NCBI GenBank assembly: GCA_024734555.1
Contig: JANPWX010000097.1
Location: forward strand, 577,714 to 641,713
DNA from: Trochalopteron elliotii
Taxonomy: Eukaryota > Chordata > Aves > Passeriformes > Leiothrichidae
Direction: 5' to 3'
DNA: 64,000 nt
Of the stretch, positions 51,392-63,146 are shown in pieces; the first letter of the stretch is position 1; the number at the start of each line of letters is the position of its first letter. A program made the position numbers and the translations under genes. The notes below the pieces were generated by a model. It had not been told where the DNA came from, ran no database searches, and worked only from the letters and a program-made list of their open reading frames with translations.

Positions 51392-51463
51392 CTGCAATTT
51401 CCAGTGATGTGTGTTGCAGGTTTTTTAATTTGTTTTTTTTAATCCTTACATATCTTGTGATTT
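51392..51463 (-). CDS. Gene B model, exon before the last
   Basis: The donor reads 'ttgcag|gtaagttc', a perfect CAG|GTAAGT consensus. The acceptor 'cctctgaatttgtttaaattcag' is moderate. Of three frames only one is open (ITRYVRIKKNKLKNLQHTSL, then EIA). It requires one base before and leaves one base after, matching both neighbours (making Glu and Ala codons at the junctions). The 5' half is A-rich, which lowers confidence. Confidence 0.3.
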
Positions 51464-52273
51464 CTGAATTTAAACAAATTCAGAGGAAAAATAGTAAAAA
51501 ATGTAGAGTACAAATAAAGAGGAGCTTTTATTGTTGGAAATATTAACCTATTGGTAATCCTGACAGTGCTGTAATTTGGGTCCTTATAATCACTTCCATG
51601 ACCTTTTTTTTTTTGTTTTGTTTTGTTTTGTTTTTGTCTCCAGGAGTTAGGATTTTGCATTGGGACCCAAAGTCTGCATCTGCTGTGGGACTCTTAAGAA
51701 AATGAGGAATGGCTGAAGCAAATCCTCTGAAGGCAGATCACTAGGTAGGCCCATGGGTCTTGCGTTTAAGAATGCACTGAAAGCATCAATGTTGTATTTT
51801 CACAGTTGAATTTGTGTTTTCATCTTCTGGAATCAGTGGTGGTTCTAATAGCTTAGAAATCTGTGGACTCAGATTGGTTTCAGTGGAGGATGCAAAGAGC
51901 TCAGCATAGGTAACTAGTTTATGGCCCATATTCTATTTAAGGAATGTGAGCTAGCTAGTGCACAGGCGACAGCCCCTTGATCTAGACTTTTTGGCTCCTC
52001 ACATGGGCCCCTATCCACATGAACCTCTGGGCCTGGAGAAGGTGGCTTGTCCTTACCATCAGCGTACTGGCTGCAAGTGCAGCTGACAAGCACACGTGGA
52101 TGATGCCGAGCTCAGGCTTCCCATCTTTGTCCATTCTTAAATTTTCCTCTGCCATTACCTTTTGACAAAAGTAGAGAAAATTGCTTTCCTCATCATTAAT
52201 GTGGCACTCGTGGGCACTACAACGTCTTCAGCTCTGGGGTTGATTTGGGTTGTTATGGTTTTGGTTTTTTTTT

Positions 52274-52287
52274 GGGGGGGGGGGGGG
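52274..52287. repeat. Poly(G) run, 14 bases
   Basis: Fourteen G follow a T-rich lead-in ('ggttttggtttttttt'). Homopolymer G runs of this length are unusual in vertebrate DNA and are also prone to sequencing error. Confidence 0.85.
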
Positions 52288-52804
52288 TTTGTGGATGTGT
52301 GCATACTTAGTTGGTATTATAAATGAAAGCCTTTTACAGGACTCTGATGTGCCCACTCCCTGCCTTAGACTTATAGTTCATCCACCTTTCTTATGTCCAA
52401 AAAGGACCTTAGCTGGTGTGCTATTTTTTATCTCCTCTCTTTGGGAATGTTAATAGCTTAATGGGAACCCCCAAAGTCCTTGCTGAAGCCAAAGACTCTC
52501 TGAACTTTGTTTACTTCTTAGAGTCCTCTACATAAAAACTTTTTGCTATGCCTGCCTCTACCCCTTCTTCTTCAAAGTTCATTCAAGTATGTCATCTCCC
52601 TGATGCTCTTTTCTTCCAAAACCTACCAGCTTGATGCATTTTTTTTCCATTTGCCTATTAGTCCACTGTGTGCTGTACATGTGTGCATAGAAGGAAGTCC
52701 TGCTTCCCCTTCCTGCAAATCCACCCCCAGAGAAAAAGAGGCACATGATTATACAGGTGTGTAAGTATGTTTGGCTAAGGTAACACGTAAGTGCTTCAAT
52801 TTAC

Positions 52805-52915
52805 CCAGGATGGAGAAGTCCAGGTAAATTTGAAATCTCACCAGCTGACAGACAAAACTGAGATTCTTTCTTTTTTGAAATTCACATTCAAGAAGTTTAA
52901 GTACTTGAGCAATAT
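52805..52915 (-). CDS. Gene B model, internal exon
   Basis: The minus-strand donor 'atcctgg|gtaaat' and an acceptor ending 'aatacaatattag' bound 36 open codons plus partial codons, containing IAQVLKLLECEFQKRKNLSF and RFQIYLDFSIL. An earlier donor ('cagctg|gtgaga' at 52842) is stronger but would break phase with the next exon. The acceptor has a poor pyrimidine tract, which is the main doubt. Confidence 0.28.
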
Positions 52916-53885
52916 CTAATATTGTATTTGTGGCCACAATTGGCTATGCAGACTTAGAGAAAAAAAGGCAAGAGGGAGAAGATTTAGGCTAAAGGATAAC
53001 AGATTAAACAAAAGTGATGCAATTTCAATCGTTAAATACTAATTTTATTAGGTCATATACAGCTTTACTGTTTTGGGATCTGCAAAACAAAGTTGTTTCA
53101 CTTAACCCTTGAATAACACAGGCGAAGTCATTGAAAATAGCAAAATCAGTGTTTTAAGTTCAACAATATGTTTAGAACAAATGAAATATAGATGGCTTTA
53201 CTGGATTTAATTACATATGAAACTGAATACCTGTAACACAAAGTACCATAAAAAGATAAACATATTTATTAGGACAATATTTTATGAACTTCAGATATGC
53301 ATATTGTTAATATGAAAAACTGAGTCTAGATGGAGAAACACCATTGCACTTGAAGAGCTACTATCTTGCAATTGCTTCAGTAGATTTTTAAATGATAACA
53401 CAAAAGCACATTTTAAAATCTCTTGTTCTGCTTCCTGAATACAGATGAATTTACTGTCCCACTTGTGTGAGCTGCAGTCCTGTCTGGCACAGCTATGTGT
53501 GTACTGGAGAATAAGAAAGGGTGGAAGGAAGGCAGAGATAATTGTAAGTCAAAGAGGCAACTCTCTTTGACAATGCAGTATTAAAAGAATTTATATGCCT
53601 GTATTTCAGTACTAGTATTTTAATGCCATTTACTCTTCCACTTATAGAAAAAATGTTCCTTAAGTTACAGTTTTGAACTAACCATTCTGAAATTAATATT
53701 CTAGTAATCTGGCTATAATCTCAGTATATTCTATTTAATTAGAAAAAAGTTCCTTTTCATAAAAATCCTGTCTCCTAAAAACTAAGACTCCTGTATATGT
53801 GTACTGAAATCGGCAAAATCATGGCAAAACCAGTGTCATTTGATTATCTGACTTGGAAGCCTAATTAAAGTATACTTAACTGTAC

Positions 53886-54065
53886 CTTGTATCATACTAA
53901 AAAATACCATGTTTATTACCACTGGTGTTAAAGGAAACTTGTACAGGAGTGAAGCTTGGTCTTTTACTACTGAAAACACAAATCCAGTTAAGACTTCAGA
54001 CAAGCTTTCATTAACATGTTTTATTTCAATTTTGTTCAGAGCTGAAACAAGAGTTTCATTTACAG
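53886..54065 (-). CDS. Gene B model, internal exon (180 bp)
   Basis: A strong acceptor ('tttcatctttgctttcctcag') starts the one open frame of three. It runs 59 codons, including VNETLVSALNKIEIKHVNES and YKFPLTPVVINMVFFSMIQ, to a 'atacaag|gtacag' donor. An alternative donor, 'ccagtg|gtaata' at 53920, would not keep phase with the next exon. The length and the strong acceptor make this one of the more credible exons in the model. Confidence 0.35.
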
Positions 54066-54362
54066 CTGAGGAAAGCAAAGATGAAACTTTGTTCTTTCTT
54101 TTGTGCTCAGCCATACAATTTATTTTTCTCCTGGCAATGGATTTTAAATCTCTTTCCTTTTTTTTTTTTTTTAATGGGAACTGTTTTAGTAAGCACTGAC
54201 ATTAGAGCTGACAATGCTTTGTGTGTTTTTTTCTCCTTTTGCCTGGTTTCTGTGTCTGTGTGTGCAGGCATGCATTCATTAACGTAATTCCTCAACATTC
54301 AACAAGAGTGCATCATAAACCAGAGGAAAAAAGCCTCATAAATATTTAGATCCTCCACCTAC

Positions 54363-54427
54363 CTTCCAAAACTGAAGGGAAAAAGAGTATTTAGTGTGGA
54401 CTTGGTTTGAGTTAATCTGCATATGAA
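54363..54427 (-). CDS. Candidate alternative exon near gene B, minus strand
   Basis: A very long pyrimidine tract ('tcatccttttgtaccccctttcag') and a strong donor ('ggaag|gtaggtgg') bound 65 bp that are open in two frames (FICRLTQTKSTLNTLFPFSFG or HMQINSNQVHTKYSFSLQFW). Neither frame passes the phase needed between the gene B exons at 56731 and 53886. A second strong acceptor inside ('ctctttttcccttcag') would leave a 9-base microexon that does preserve phase. Confidence 0.18.
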
Positions 54428-55067
54428 CTGAAAGGGGGTACAAAAGGATGAAAAGGTGGTGGAAACGAGCATACAAACCCCAAAGTCTCCAGGGGGCCAT
54501 TCATCTTGTTCTTGCCAATACAATCTCAGTCTCCCTGCTTGGCTGTGCTCTGCGCATGACCCAGCCTGGCTTTGCAAAGGATGTGCCAGCTTTAGCCTGC
54601 TTTGCTTCCATTGGGTAATTTTGCCAGAAAAGAAAAATACTTCACTTTTAGAAAGCTGGTGAAATTTCTCTACCTGCTTGTGGTCCGCACGCTGACATAC
54701 AAACTTAAATCATCTACGTAGGAGAAGTAGGTTATATGAAAAGTAATTTTAGGTATTTTGACAATTAATGAGAGGTAATGACATCATGATGTAGCTTTAA
54801 AGCATGCTAGAAACCCATACAACTTGGACCAAGGGTTGTATACATTTACAGATAAAACTTCACTATTTCTAACAAAGAACACTGTCAAAAAATACAGATG
54901 AAAAACCAGACCACCAATAAAATTCAGGACTTAAGTGTACTCTCACAATTGAACAGTCACAGAATAGTTTTGGATTCTGTAAATTGTTTTTATAATTTTT
55001 AAAAATGAGGGAATGTGTAATACATTATTTTTTGTGAACCGAGATAAATTAATTTTGAGTGATTGCA

Positions 55068-55094
55068 TCATACATACATACATACATACATACG
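55068..55094. repeat. (CATA)n tetranucleotide array, about six units
   Basis: A clean CATA array lies between 'gattgcat' and 'cgtaggc'. Confidence 0.95.
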
Positions 55095-55332
55095 TAGGCT
55101 TCTGATCTACAACTGCTGTTTTTAGGTATTCTTTTCAGACAAAAGAGCAAAAAGATCACTGAAGTCTATTAACAGACAGATTCAATGATTTCACAAAACA
55201 CAAAATTCTCGATCATCAACAGCCAAAACAGCTTTTTTTGGTTTTTCTGTGAGGACAAACTTATAATGAAATATGAGCAACTTACTGAATTAATCAAACT
55301 CCACATCAGTAACATGAATTTAATTACAGCAA

Positions 55333-55372
55333 AGTTATATAAATACTACATGAGTTATATAAATACTACATG
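55333..55372. repeat. Perfect 20-bp tandem duplication
   Basis: The 20 bases AGTTATATAAATACTACATG occur twice back to back with no mismatch, which suggests a recent duplication. Confidence 0.97.
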
Positions 55373-55519
55373 CAAGATGGTAGTTTTAGTCACATAATCA
55401 CTTATCTTACTACACTGCTAATCTTCTGTTATGGACTTGTGATAACAGAAAGGTCCAAGCACACTGTTTTCCAATTAATCTCTATTTCAGTGTCCTCTTC
55501 AACTGAACTCATCCAAAGT

Positions 55520-55549
55520 GGGTTTTTTTGGTTGGTTGGTTGGTTTTTG
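55520..55549. repeat. G/T tract with (GGTT)n
   Basis: 'ggtttttttggttggttggttggttttt' is a short GGTT array inside a T-rich context, similar to other tracts in the window. Confidence 0.85.
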
Positions 55550-56730
55550 TTACCAGACCTCCACAAAACACAGTCAGTGACCACATCAGTGTGACATCAG
55601 GTAGAAGCAGGAGCGTGCAAGCTGCTCTGACTGCTCCTGATCACCTGGTGCCACTCTGACATGCAGGACTCCACCTACACAGACAAACTCCTAATGAAGC
55701 ACTAGGATGTATCTGTAGCCAGAGGGATAATTGATTTTGCTATGAACCTGTAAGACAGGTGCATACAAGCTTCAAAATGGGACAAAAGATCAATTATGCC
55801 TCTAGTAATGAAAATCAGATGGACAGCTATAAATAGACTGCCTGGAAGGAAAACCAAGGTAGGAATGTATATTTTAATTGACTTGCTAAAGGGAAGACCA
55901 CCTTCTGGCCTGAAAATTGGCCATCTAATTGGCTAGGTCATGACTTCTTAAAATCAAGTAGCAAAATTCTAGAGATAGGAAAATGTTTTAGGTCAAGCAG
56001 TGCCTCCCTTCCACCTCTAGCAGAGAAATGGTTTGCCAGCCTCCCAAATAACAGGAACTTTACAGATCTTTCTACAGTGGGAAGAAGGAAAGCTGTCTAA
56101 TTTGGATTACTTAATACCTGTTTTCATGTTGACCTTCTTTAAACATTACAACAAAAATTAACAGTACCTTTTTTTACCAGTATAGTTCCTGCCACAACCT
56201 GTTGTCTTTTGAGCATGCTGTCAGACTATGTATTTATTTGTTAATACATATACAAACAGTATTGTTATGAAAACTGAACAGCAGAGTATACTCTCTGGGA
56301 AACTGATTTTTGCATTCCTCTGCTCTGCTGACAGGGTAACAGTTTTTCAACCCTATCAGGATTTGAGCTGTGTAGGGTATGCACATGCTAAAACCAGAGA
56401 CAGTTGTCATACCTGTTCTGTCAAAACAAAAACCTGCAATCAAACAAGTGTAATCACCTTTCTTTAACAATTTGACAAGTTACTTAAATACTGAAATGGT
56501 GAAGAACTGTCCATGAACTTTCATATAGTCATTTTAAAACAAATGCAATACCACAAGAGATAATGTTAACATTTCAGTGATCACCCTTATTTATGAACTG
56601 TACAGTAACTTCCATAGTAAAAAGCCATCTATTACAAAAAGGTCTTTAAAAGCTTCTACAAATTGTAAGGGAAGTTCTAAAGTATTGGAAACTTCTCATG
56701 TTCTAAACAAATAGGGATATCTAGACTCAC

Positions 56731-56761
56731 ATGAATGGATCTGTAAAGAAGTAATTTGAAT
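56731..56761 (-). CDS. Gene B model, 31-bp internal exon
   Basis: A strong acceptor ('caatgcttttcttttag') and a strong donor ('attcat|gtgagtct') bound 31 bases reading IQITSLQIHS plus one base. It starts on a codon boundary and leaves one base, precisely the change of phase needed between the exons at 57075 and 53886, and makes a Ser codon with the latter. It is too short for the open frame itself to be evidence. Confidence 0.27.
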
Positions 56762-57074
56762 CTAAAAGAAAAGCATTGTATTTCCCTTCCCTGTATTTCA
56801 GTCATAATCTGAGACCAAGCACAAAACATTTCACACTAAGAATAGTAACAAAAAGTTTTAAGAATTTGAGAATGGCCAGCAGTGTAAAGTGTAATTTCCT
56901 AACACTGCAAATTTAGTTGCAGTAATTTTTGCATGTATTTTGCCTCTACACCACAGAGAACTTTTCAGCTTATTCCCCTGCCCTCTACTCTGTGGTCTGG
57001 CCAACACAATGGCTGGATGAATGTAAAATATTAACACACTTCTGAAAGTCAAAGCTAGGGAATTACTGCATTAC

Positions 57075-57130
57075 TTTCAACAGTGTCATTTCATTCTTGT
57101 CAAAATCCTGAACCCAAGATATTGTTTGGA
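57075..57130 (-). CDS. Gene B model, internal exon
   Basis: The acceptor 'accacttctgctcttggcatag' is good. The frame begins with two bases that make Val with the preceding exon and reads QTISWVQDFDKNEMTLLK to a codon boundary. The donor 'ttgaaa|gtaatg' is weak. If the donor is not used, the frame reaches a stop four codons on. Confidence 0.25.
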
Positions 57131-58798
57131 CTATGCCAAGAGCAGAAGTGGTTAACAGAAAATGTTTCTGTATGTTTGCAGTGAGATGCAGCTGATGGCT
57201 CAACAGCCTGCCATGGCCACTCCACACATCCAAAAGGTGTAGAACATATCTGCACAGAGCAGGCAAATACCATGCAAAAACTGAGACTAATGTGAACTTC
57301 TGGAGATTCAAGTGGAATACCACAAGGCAAGTGAATCCTATCCTTTATTGTGCTTATAAACTTGTAACAGTGACGTACTAGGATCAAACAATGAATTAGT
57401 TTTAAACAGTAATCAGATCCAGCATTAGTTATATAGGATGATACCATCTTCTATTAAGTGACTGCGGCTCAAAACAAGCCAGATCTCTTAAGATAAGCAA
57501 ACAACCCAGTAATGTCCACTTTTTGGCTCTGAGCCCAAGAGTCATGTTTTACTGATTGTTATGATTTGGCCTTTGAGCTCTGGTGACAGTCAAATAGGGA
57601 CTTTACGATGCACCAGCCTACAAATTCCAACAAAGACAGCATGAGATTTGGGATGTTTCCTGTTTCTGTGAGGAAAGTCTGAATTTATCTAAGTGCTTAA
57701 GCAATAATTCTCTGCACTTTTTTAATGTCTTTCATGCAAGCAACTTGAAGTATTTGACTGCAAAGCGTTTCATAGCTTCTGAAGAGTAGAAAACAGTGAA
57801 ATGGGTTCCAGGGCATATGATAATTCAAATATATGTGGCTACTGTATTCCAGGAAAAATCTCCCACACTCAACAGAAAGACTGTGGGCAGGTGGAACAAA
57901 TGGGAGACAATGAGTCATCCACAATCAAAACAAAGTTTAGGCTTCCTAAAGCGAAAAAGGACCATTAGAAAATATTAAGAAATTGAACACTGTAGTTTCC
58001 TTTTAGAGAAAAGGCACAAATAGCAATGGATAGATTTAAAATGAGCCTCTGAGAACACTGTAGCATGGAAGCACAATGGTCTTTGTGTGGGTAATCAACA
58101 ACCACTATAGCACTGCTCTGTCCTGTGCTTTGGATGAACACTGTTGAACAACTCTGTCTCATCTCCAGAAGCTTTCAACATTTGTACTGCTTAGTCCCTT
58201 TTTTTTCTCACAGCTCTGTAGCTCCACATATTTCTCTTCACCATTGAAGCAAGGATTCACATTTAATAAAGACTTGGAAAATATAAAGTATTTTGAGCAG
58301 ATAGAAAAAGAAGACTTAAATTAAAAAAAAAACAACAAAACACACAACAAAAAACTCTGGCCTTTTTAGACTGATTAATTACATTTTCTTAGAAGGCCGA
58401 GTAATACAAATGTTTCTTGCTCATCACTGCAGTTTTAAAAAAGGCTGAAGTTTTCTTATAATTTGTTTAATAGTTTTTTGTCCAGTTAAATATATGCTCC
58501 TTTTGTAAGAAGTGCTGCTCTTTAAGTACTGAACACTAAGAACCATATGCAACACATCACTAGCAATCCCACAGTGTAAGTCAATATACATATGCATTCA
58601 CATTTCATACGTTAAAAGGAAAAGTGAAATTAATGCTTCAGCTGCATTTTAAATTCTATTTTGTTTTAGTCATAATTGAGAAGAATGGCTAATTGAAATC
58701 TATTTACAAAGTTAAGACTGAAAACATTCATATTTCACAGTAACCAATACACTCTGGTATTTTACCAAAACATGGTACACCTGAAAAACCAAACTTAC
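57131..58798. other. Intron of the gene B model
   Basis: No exon is supported. A 115-codon minus frame at 57100-57447 overlaps it but has no motif and no good splice boundaries. Confidence 0.3.
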
Positions 58799-58847
58799 CT
58801 GTTTCTTTAGCTGTCAGCTCTTTGCCACTGTGGTGGCCAAAATAAAT
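58799..58847 (-). CDS. Gene B model, internal exon
   Basis: The donor 'aaacag|gtaagtttgg' is an almost perfect consensus. The exon reads IYFGHHSGKELTAKET plus one base, with one extra Gln if the acceptor three bases earlier is used. The acceptor ('atctgggaaattagcag') has a poor pyrimidine tract. An in-frame stop lies immediately upstream, so the exon cannot extend further 5'. Confidence 0.27.
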
Positions 58848-61800
58848 CTGCTAATTTCCCAGATATGAACTATTTATTTTTATTTTTTTAATCCTATAGT
58901 TTAGGTGAAAACACTTCTCACTGTGGTGAGAAGTAAAAATACTGGTTGCGTATCTTACACATGTCTTTCAACACTGCATTTTTAGCTATATGTAGCAAAT
59001 TTTAAAAAGCTGCTGAGGCACTACTGTAGTTGAGATGACTGCATCAATTAAAATGTAGAATGTTATCCTGGATAGATTTAAACTTAGTCATCTTGTTCGA
59101 AACAGACAGAAGGTAAAAAACCCCAAATATGTCTGAAATAATGGCCAAGATCTCTCAATATTCTTCATTTCCAGACATGATAATACTGTAATCTTTTAAA
59201 CTTGAATGTGCATTAGCTGGACTTCCACTGACAGGTATTATATTTAGCAATGGTCAGTTCAGTGCCCTACAGACCTGGGCATCATTTACAGGAATACACA
59301 TTCACTGCTACTCCCACTTTGCAGTGTGTGTCACAGGCTGGCTACCAAAAGGGACAGGCCAGAGGCCATTTGAAATTCCTCCCTACCTGAGCACAGAGCT
59401 ACACAGCTAAGGTACTAATTTGGTGACTGCAGGAATGGAAAGGTGTCATATTCTAGCACACTAACTGAAGTCATGGGGCTAGAAACACTGAGAAAACAGT
59501 GTGCATGTTGTGTTTCAAGAAATTAGTTGGCTTCTTTTATTGACCTAGGAAGAGCATCAATTACTGATAATCCACCCCGTAAAATGCACTGAAACAATGC
59601 AAGTGTTTATAAATTATAAGGTGTAGGAATGTTATGAGCTTAGAGGCAAAATAGCTTCAAAATACAAGAGTCAAATATGTTCTGTAAATAGTGTTGCCCA
59701 CCTCACTTTTAAATATAAGTGCTGTTATGAAGATGATAAAGTGGATAAATTTTATGTTTACAATGCAGTACCTCAATATAGTTTTCTCTCTGTAACTGCT
59801 AGCATTTTTTTCTTTTCTATGCCTTGTCAGATTGCTTTTCTTGTCCTCCTTCTAACTATTTTCTGACTTTATCAGCAATGCTGTAATAAAACTGACATGC
59901 TTGAGACTTAATTTTCATCTCCTGCTGGACAGAGAGAAGTGAAACTGATCTAAACTGTGTTTATAATGCCTAGAGATTTCTCAAGAGCACAGCAGAAGCA
60001 CCACCCTCTCTAGACAGATACACTTTTTTCTCATTGCTAGAAGGCTATCTTTATAGAAAAAAATCTGCCTCTCACTTAAAGAAACTGCATATACAGCCAT
60101 TGAAAACCCATGGAAATTATCTACTCAAAAGTGCAATCTAATAGGCAATCATTCTGTGATAATCTTGAACACAGCTGTAAATATACTATATATTGATTTA
60201 CATCTTTTCTGTGCATAACTGTCTGGCAGGTAGATAAGGTGAAACCAATACAGAGCTACCTCTGCCCTCCCTAACTACTGAGAGTCACACAAAATGCTTA
60301 GTATTTTATCAAGCAGAATTTAGTCCCTCCATCCCATCCATGTAACAGTGTCCTGTAACAGTGACTTAAGGTATGTGAAATACACACCTTATCAAGAAAG
60401 CTGACAGGTGCAAGATTTAGCTCAAAAGTGGAAAAGTACTTTTTCGTTTTACTTAGTGCTGTCTTTTCTCTCCAGCTTAATGATTGCATAATTAATACAC
60501 AACCACAGGAAAAATGCAAATGTAGCTCTTCCTACCCTTGTGTAAGTGGATGAATCACAAAGGTATCTCTTCTTCTAGCTCCTTTATTCCAGACTGAGGA
60601 AGAGCCAGTTCTACCAGGAGTGATACTGTGGGTTACTACACCCTTTTTCACAGTTGTTGTACAGCTTGAAGTAACTTAAATATAAGAGATACAAATCTGA
60701 ATCCTTCCAGGCTAAGGTGTGCTTAAAACCTTCATCTTTCAGTTCTTCAGCAATCATTTAACATCCCTGCTGGACAAATATAGGTATTATTTCCTCCTGG
60801 ATTACACAGAATACTTGGACATGTCCCTTTTGAACACCACTTCATCTGCTTATAACTTTGAATGACACACTACCGAAGCTTCTGCTTGAAAAGTTACCTG
60901 TCAGTTTGCCTTAATGTCAAGGGAAAGATGTTTTTGTTGTCAAACACAGCACAAAATTTTCATGTAATTAGTCCTTGAGATTTTTAGTTTGGCTCTAGAC
61001 CTTATTCTGTTAAGGCATTCATGACTTTACAGAGATAAATGTATTTCAGATGTTCATCTGGTTTTGGGCATTTTTGATTACAGTACCTATACTCTTGTAA
61101 ACCATGAATGATTCTATACTGAATCACACACACAATATATTTTTTTCAAGTGACTGTAATGGGTGAGTGAAGAATTGCTTCTTTCCCTAAAGAAGCCTAG
61201 TACTGCATATTGGTACCCTCCTCTTACACACAGCATCACAGAAGGCTGATGACATCCAACAGCCTATGCCTGTGATTTGGTCAACAGAGACACTAGAAGT
61301 AATAGCCAACACTTCTGAAAGAGCATGCTTCCCAGTAGTCATTAGCCTTTGCCTTTATTTCCAAAGGTGTTATCAGCTATGAACATTATAGCAGTAATTG
61401 AATTTGCTTTTTATGATCATTGCAGGCCTTTACTGTAATACACAGAGGCTGCTGCTGGCATTATCATAATTCTTCTAACTTCGAGATTAGATTAATGCAA
61501 TAAAACTTCACCTTAAAAGAGAAACTGTTGGAGAGAACTACAGGTTACATGATAGAAGAAGGGCTACCTAGATGAAAACACAGCTGAAGATAGGGACTTC
61601 TGCTTGGGTCTAGACAGAAGGCATTAGATAGTTACCTAAAGAACCTTACAAGACCACAGGACCTGGTTATCTTGAAACAGACTAAGCAGCCTGTCTCCCT
61701 GCCCCCTCCCCTTCCCTGATATCAACACCATACAACCTCTCCCCATATACACAGAACCTGTTTACCCAGCCCTGTACCATGTCCTCTCCCCAGCCTTCTT

Positions 61801-62483
61801 CCCCCACGAGAAAGCTGTAAAATTAAGAGACTGCAAAAGTATTTCTACTGTCTTAATAGATCATGCTGTAGTCACGCCAGTCTTGATGGGAGCTATGTCT
61901 TCTCACAGCTCTTTAATCTGAATTAATTCAACTTTATTCTCCCAGGAACTCTCAAAACACCTTTTTTACAATGTGGGAGTGTGGGAAGGTAAAGGGAGAG
62001 AGCAGAACATAAGGTATGCTGAGAGGGGGTTTCAGGTTGCTTTTTTTGGTTTTTACTGTATACTTGCTAAAGAAAGGTATCATGCTGATCTGCCTAGTTG
62101 AAACCAATGATAAGCTTTTTGCATTTTATTACAACACTCCACTTTTCCAAGGGCTTTTTTCTAAAGACTTAAATTCAGAGTTTTGAAGTATTTATGGAGA
62201 AAATCAAGGCTGAGATGACTTTTCCTGTCATTTATGCCTGATTAAATGGGCAGCTTCATCACATAGCTTTGTCTCAATTTCTGTGCTGTTCTGACTGAGA
62301 AAATAATTCAGATGAACAACTGAGCAAACTAGAGCTTGAATTTTGCACTGCACTGGCATCAGTGATTCCATAACTGCTGGTGTGCACCATCTCATTCTCC
62401 CCTAAATAAGCACAAAATACCTTAGGACAAACCTATTAGTAGGTTACTGGTATTACTGCACAACTTGTGCTGGTATTTCTTAC
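58848..62483. other. Intron of the gene B model
   Basis: No exon is supported. A lone good donor on the minus strand at about 59395 ('gctcag|gtaggg') has no acceptor at a sensible distance with an open frame. Confidence 0.3.
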
Positions 62484-62574
62484 CTTGTATTGTCTGCTTA
62501 TATTCGAGCACTGGAAACTCCGTATGTGCAGGAAGCAATAATGAAGTGGTATGGAAACAGCTGCACCAAATCTG
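62484..62574 (-). CDS. Gene B model, second coding exon
   Basis: The acceptor 'atggagactttttttcag' and the donor 'tacaag|gtaagaaat' are both strong. The 91-bp exon completes a Ser codon with the exon at 63107. It then reads 30 codons including RFGAAVSIPLHYCFLHIRSF and QCSNISRQYK, and ends on a codon boundary. Together with the four residues before it, this gives a 35-residue start with several Arg, Ser and hydrophobic residues and no Asp or Glu. That is the typical composition of a mitochondrial targeting leader; the location is inference. Confidence 0.35.
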
Positions 62575-63106
62575 CTGAAAAAAAGTCTCCATATGCTATT
62601 TTTACTGTGAGAATCATCAGTCCAGAACAATTATTCTACCATCATCTACGTTCATCTAATTTTAAGAGAGATCCTTGCTTTTCAGCAGATGCCCTTAATC
62701 AAATGGAAGGATTTGACAGCACGGTTTCTCAGGGTTAAAAAAAGCCTTCTTCACTCACAAGTTAAAAATTAGCAAGCAAAGGGCTACAAAAATGCATCAC
62801 TGTCCAGACTGGTCTACAAGAAGCAAAAATATGGCAATTTTGTTAAGCATTTAAAGTTGTATTTTAGTTTGTCACAACCTTAAAACAAGGTTGGAATAGA
62901 GCAAACACAATCACGTTACTAAATGGAAACTGCATTGTTTTGTCATCCATAACCATACTGCGGTGTGCTGTGGGCATGCTATTGATGAAGTAAGAATCTA
63001 TATTTAAAATAATGGTTGGTAGCACTGCTATTCTTTGATAACAAAGAGAATATTATCTTACTGAAGATAAAATTTTTTAAGGATGGAAGCAGTAAGACTG
63101 ACTTAC

Positions 63107-63146
63107 CTTACATAAGCCATTAATTTCTACTAATGTAAACAAAACC
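63107..63146 (-). CDS. Gene B model, exon with the start codon
   Basis: A strong acceptor ('gagtttttatttctttcag') and a strong donor ('atgtaag|gtaagtca') bound 40 bases on the minus strand. An ATG at 63120-63118 begins MAYV plus two bases and joins in phase to the exon at 62484. The bases before the ATG would be 5' UTR. The ATG context lacks a purine at -3. An upstream exon in the CpG island at 63.5-64 kb, or beyond the window, is expected. Confidence 0.33.

Noticed and set aside
54674..54760. Minus-strand 'YVDD' reading with a good donor ('aagcag|gtagag')
   Set aside because: The four-residue match stands alone and the frame is closed on both sides. The 40-base exon it would make does not fit the phase of its neighbours.
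54957..54980. 'tcacagaatagttttggat' resembling the tip of a CR1 element
   Set aside because: It is under 25 bases and is not followed by further CR1 sequence.
56005..56061. Minus-strand segment with a very strong acceptor ('tttccttcttcccactgtag')
   Set aside because: The open frame would create a TAA stop when joined to the 56731 exon, and the donor (gtggaa) is poor.
56411..56431. 21-base minus-strand microexon candidate
   Set aside because: Both splice sites look good and phase would be kept, but at 21 bases nothing else supports it. It is not needed by the gene B model.
57100..57447. 115-codon minus-strand frame
   Set aside because: There is no motif, no splice boundaries fit it, and it overlaps an 86-codon frame in another register.
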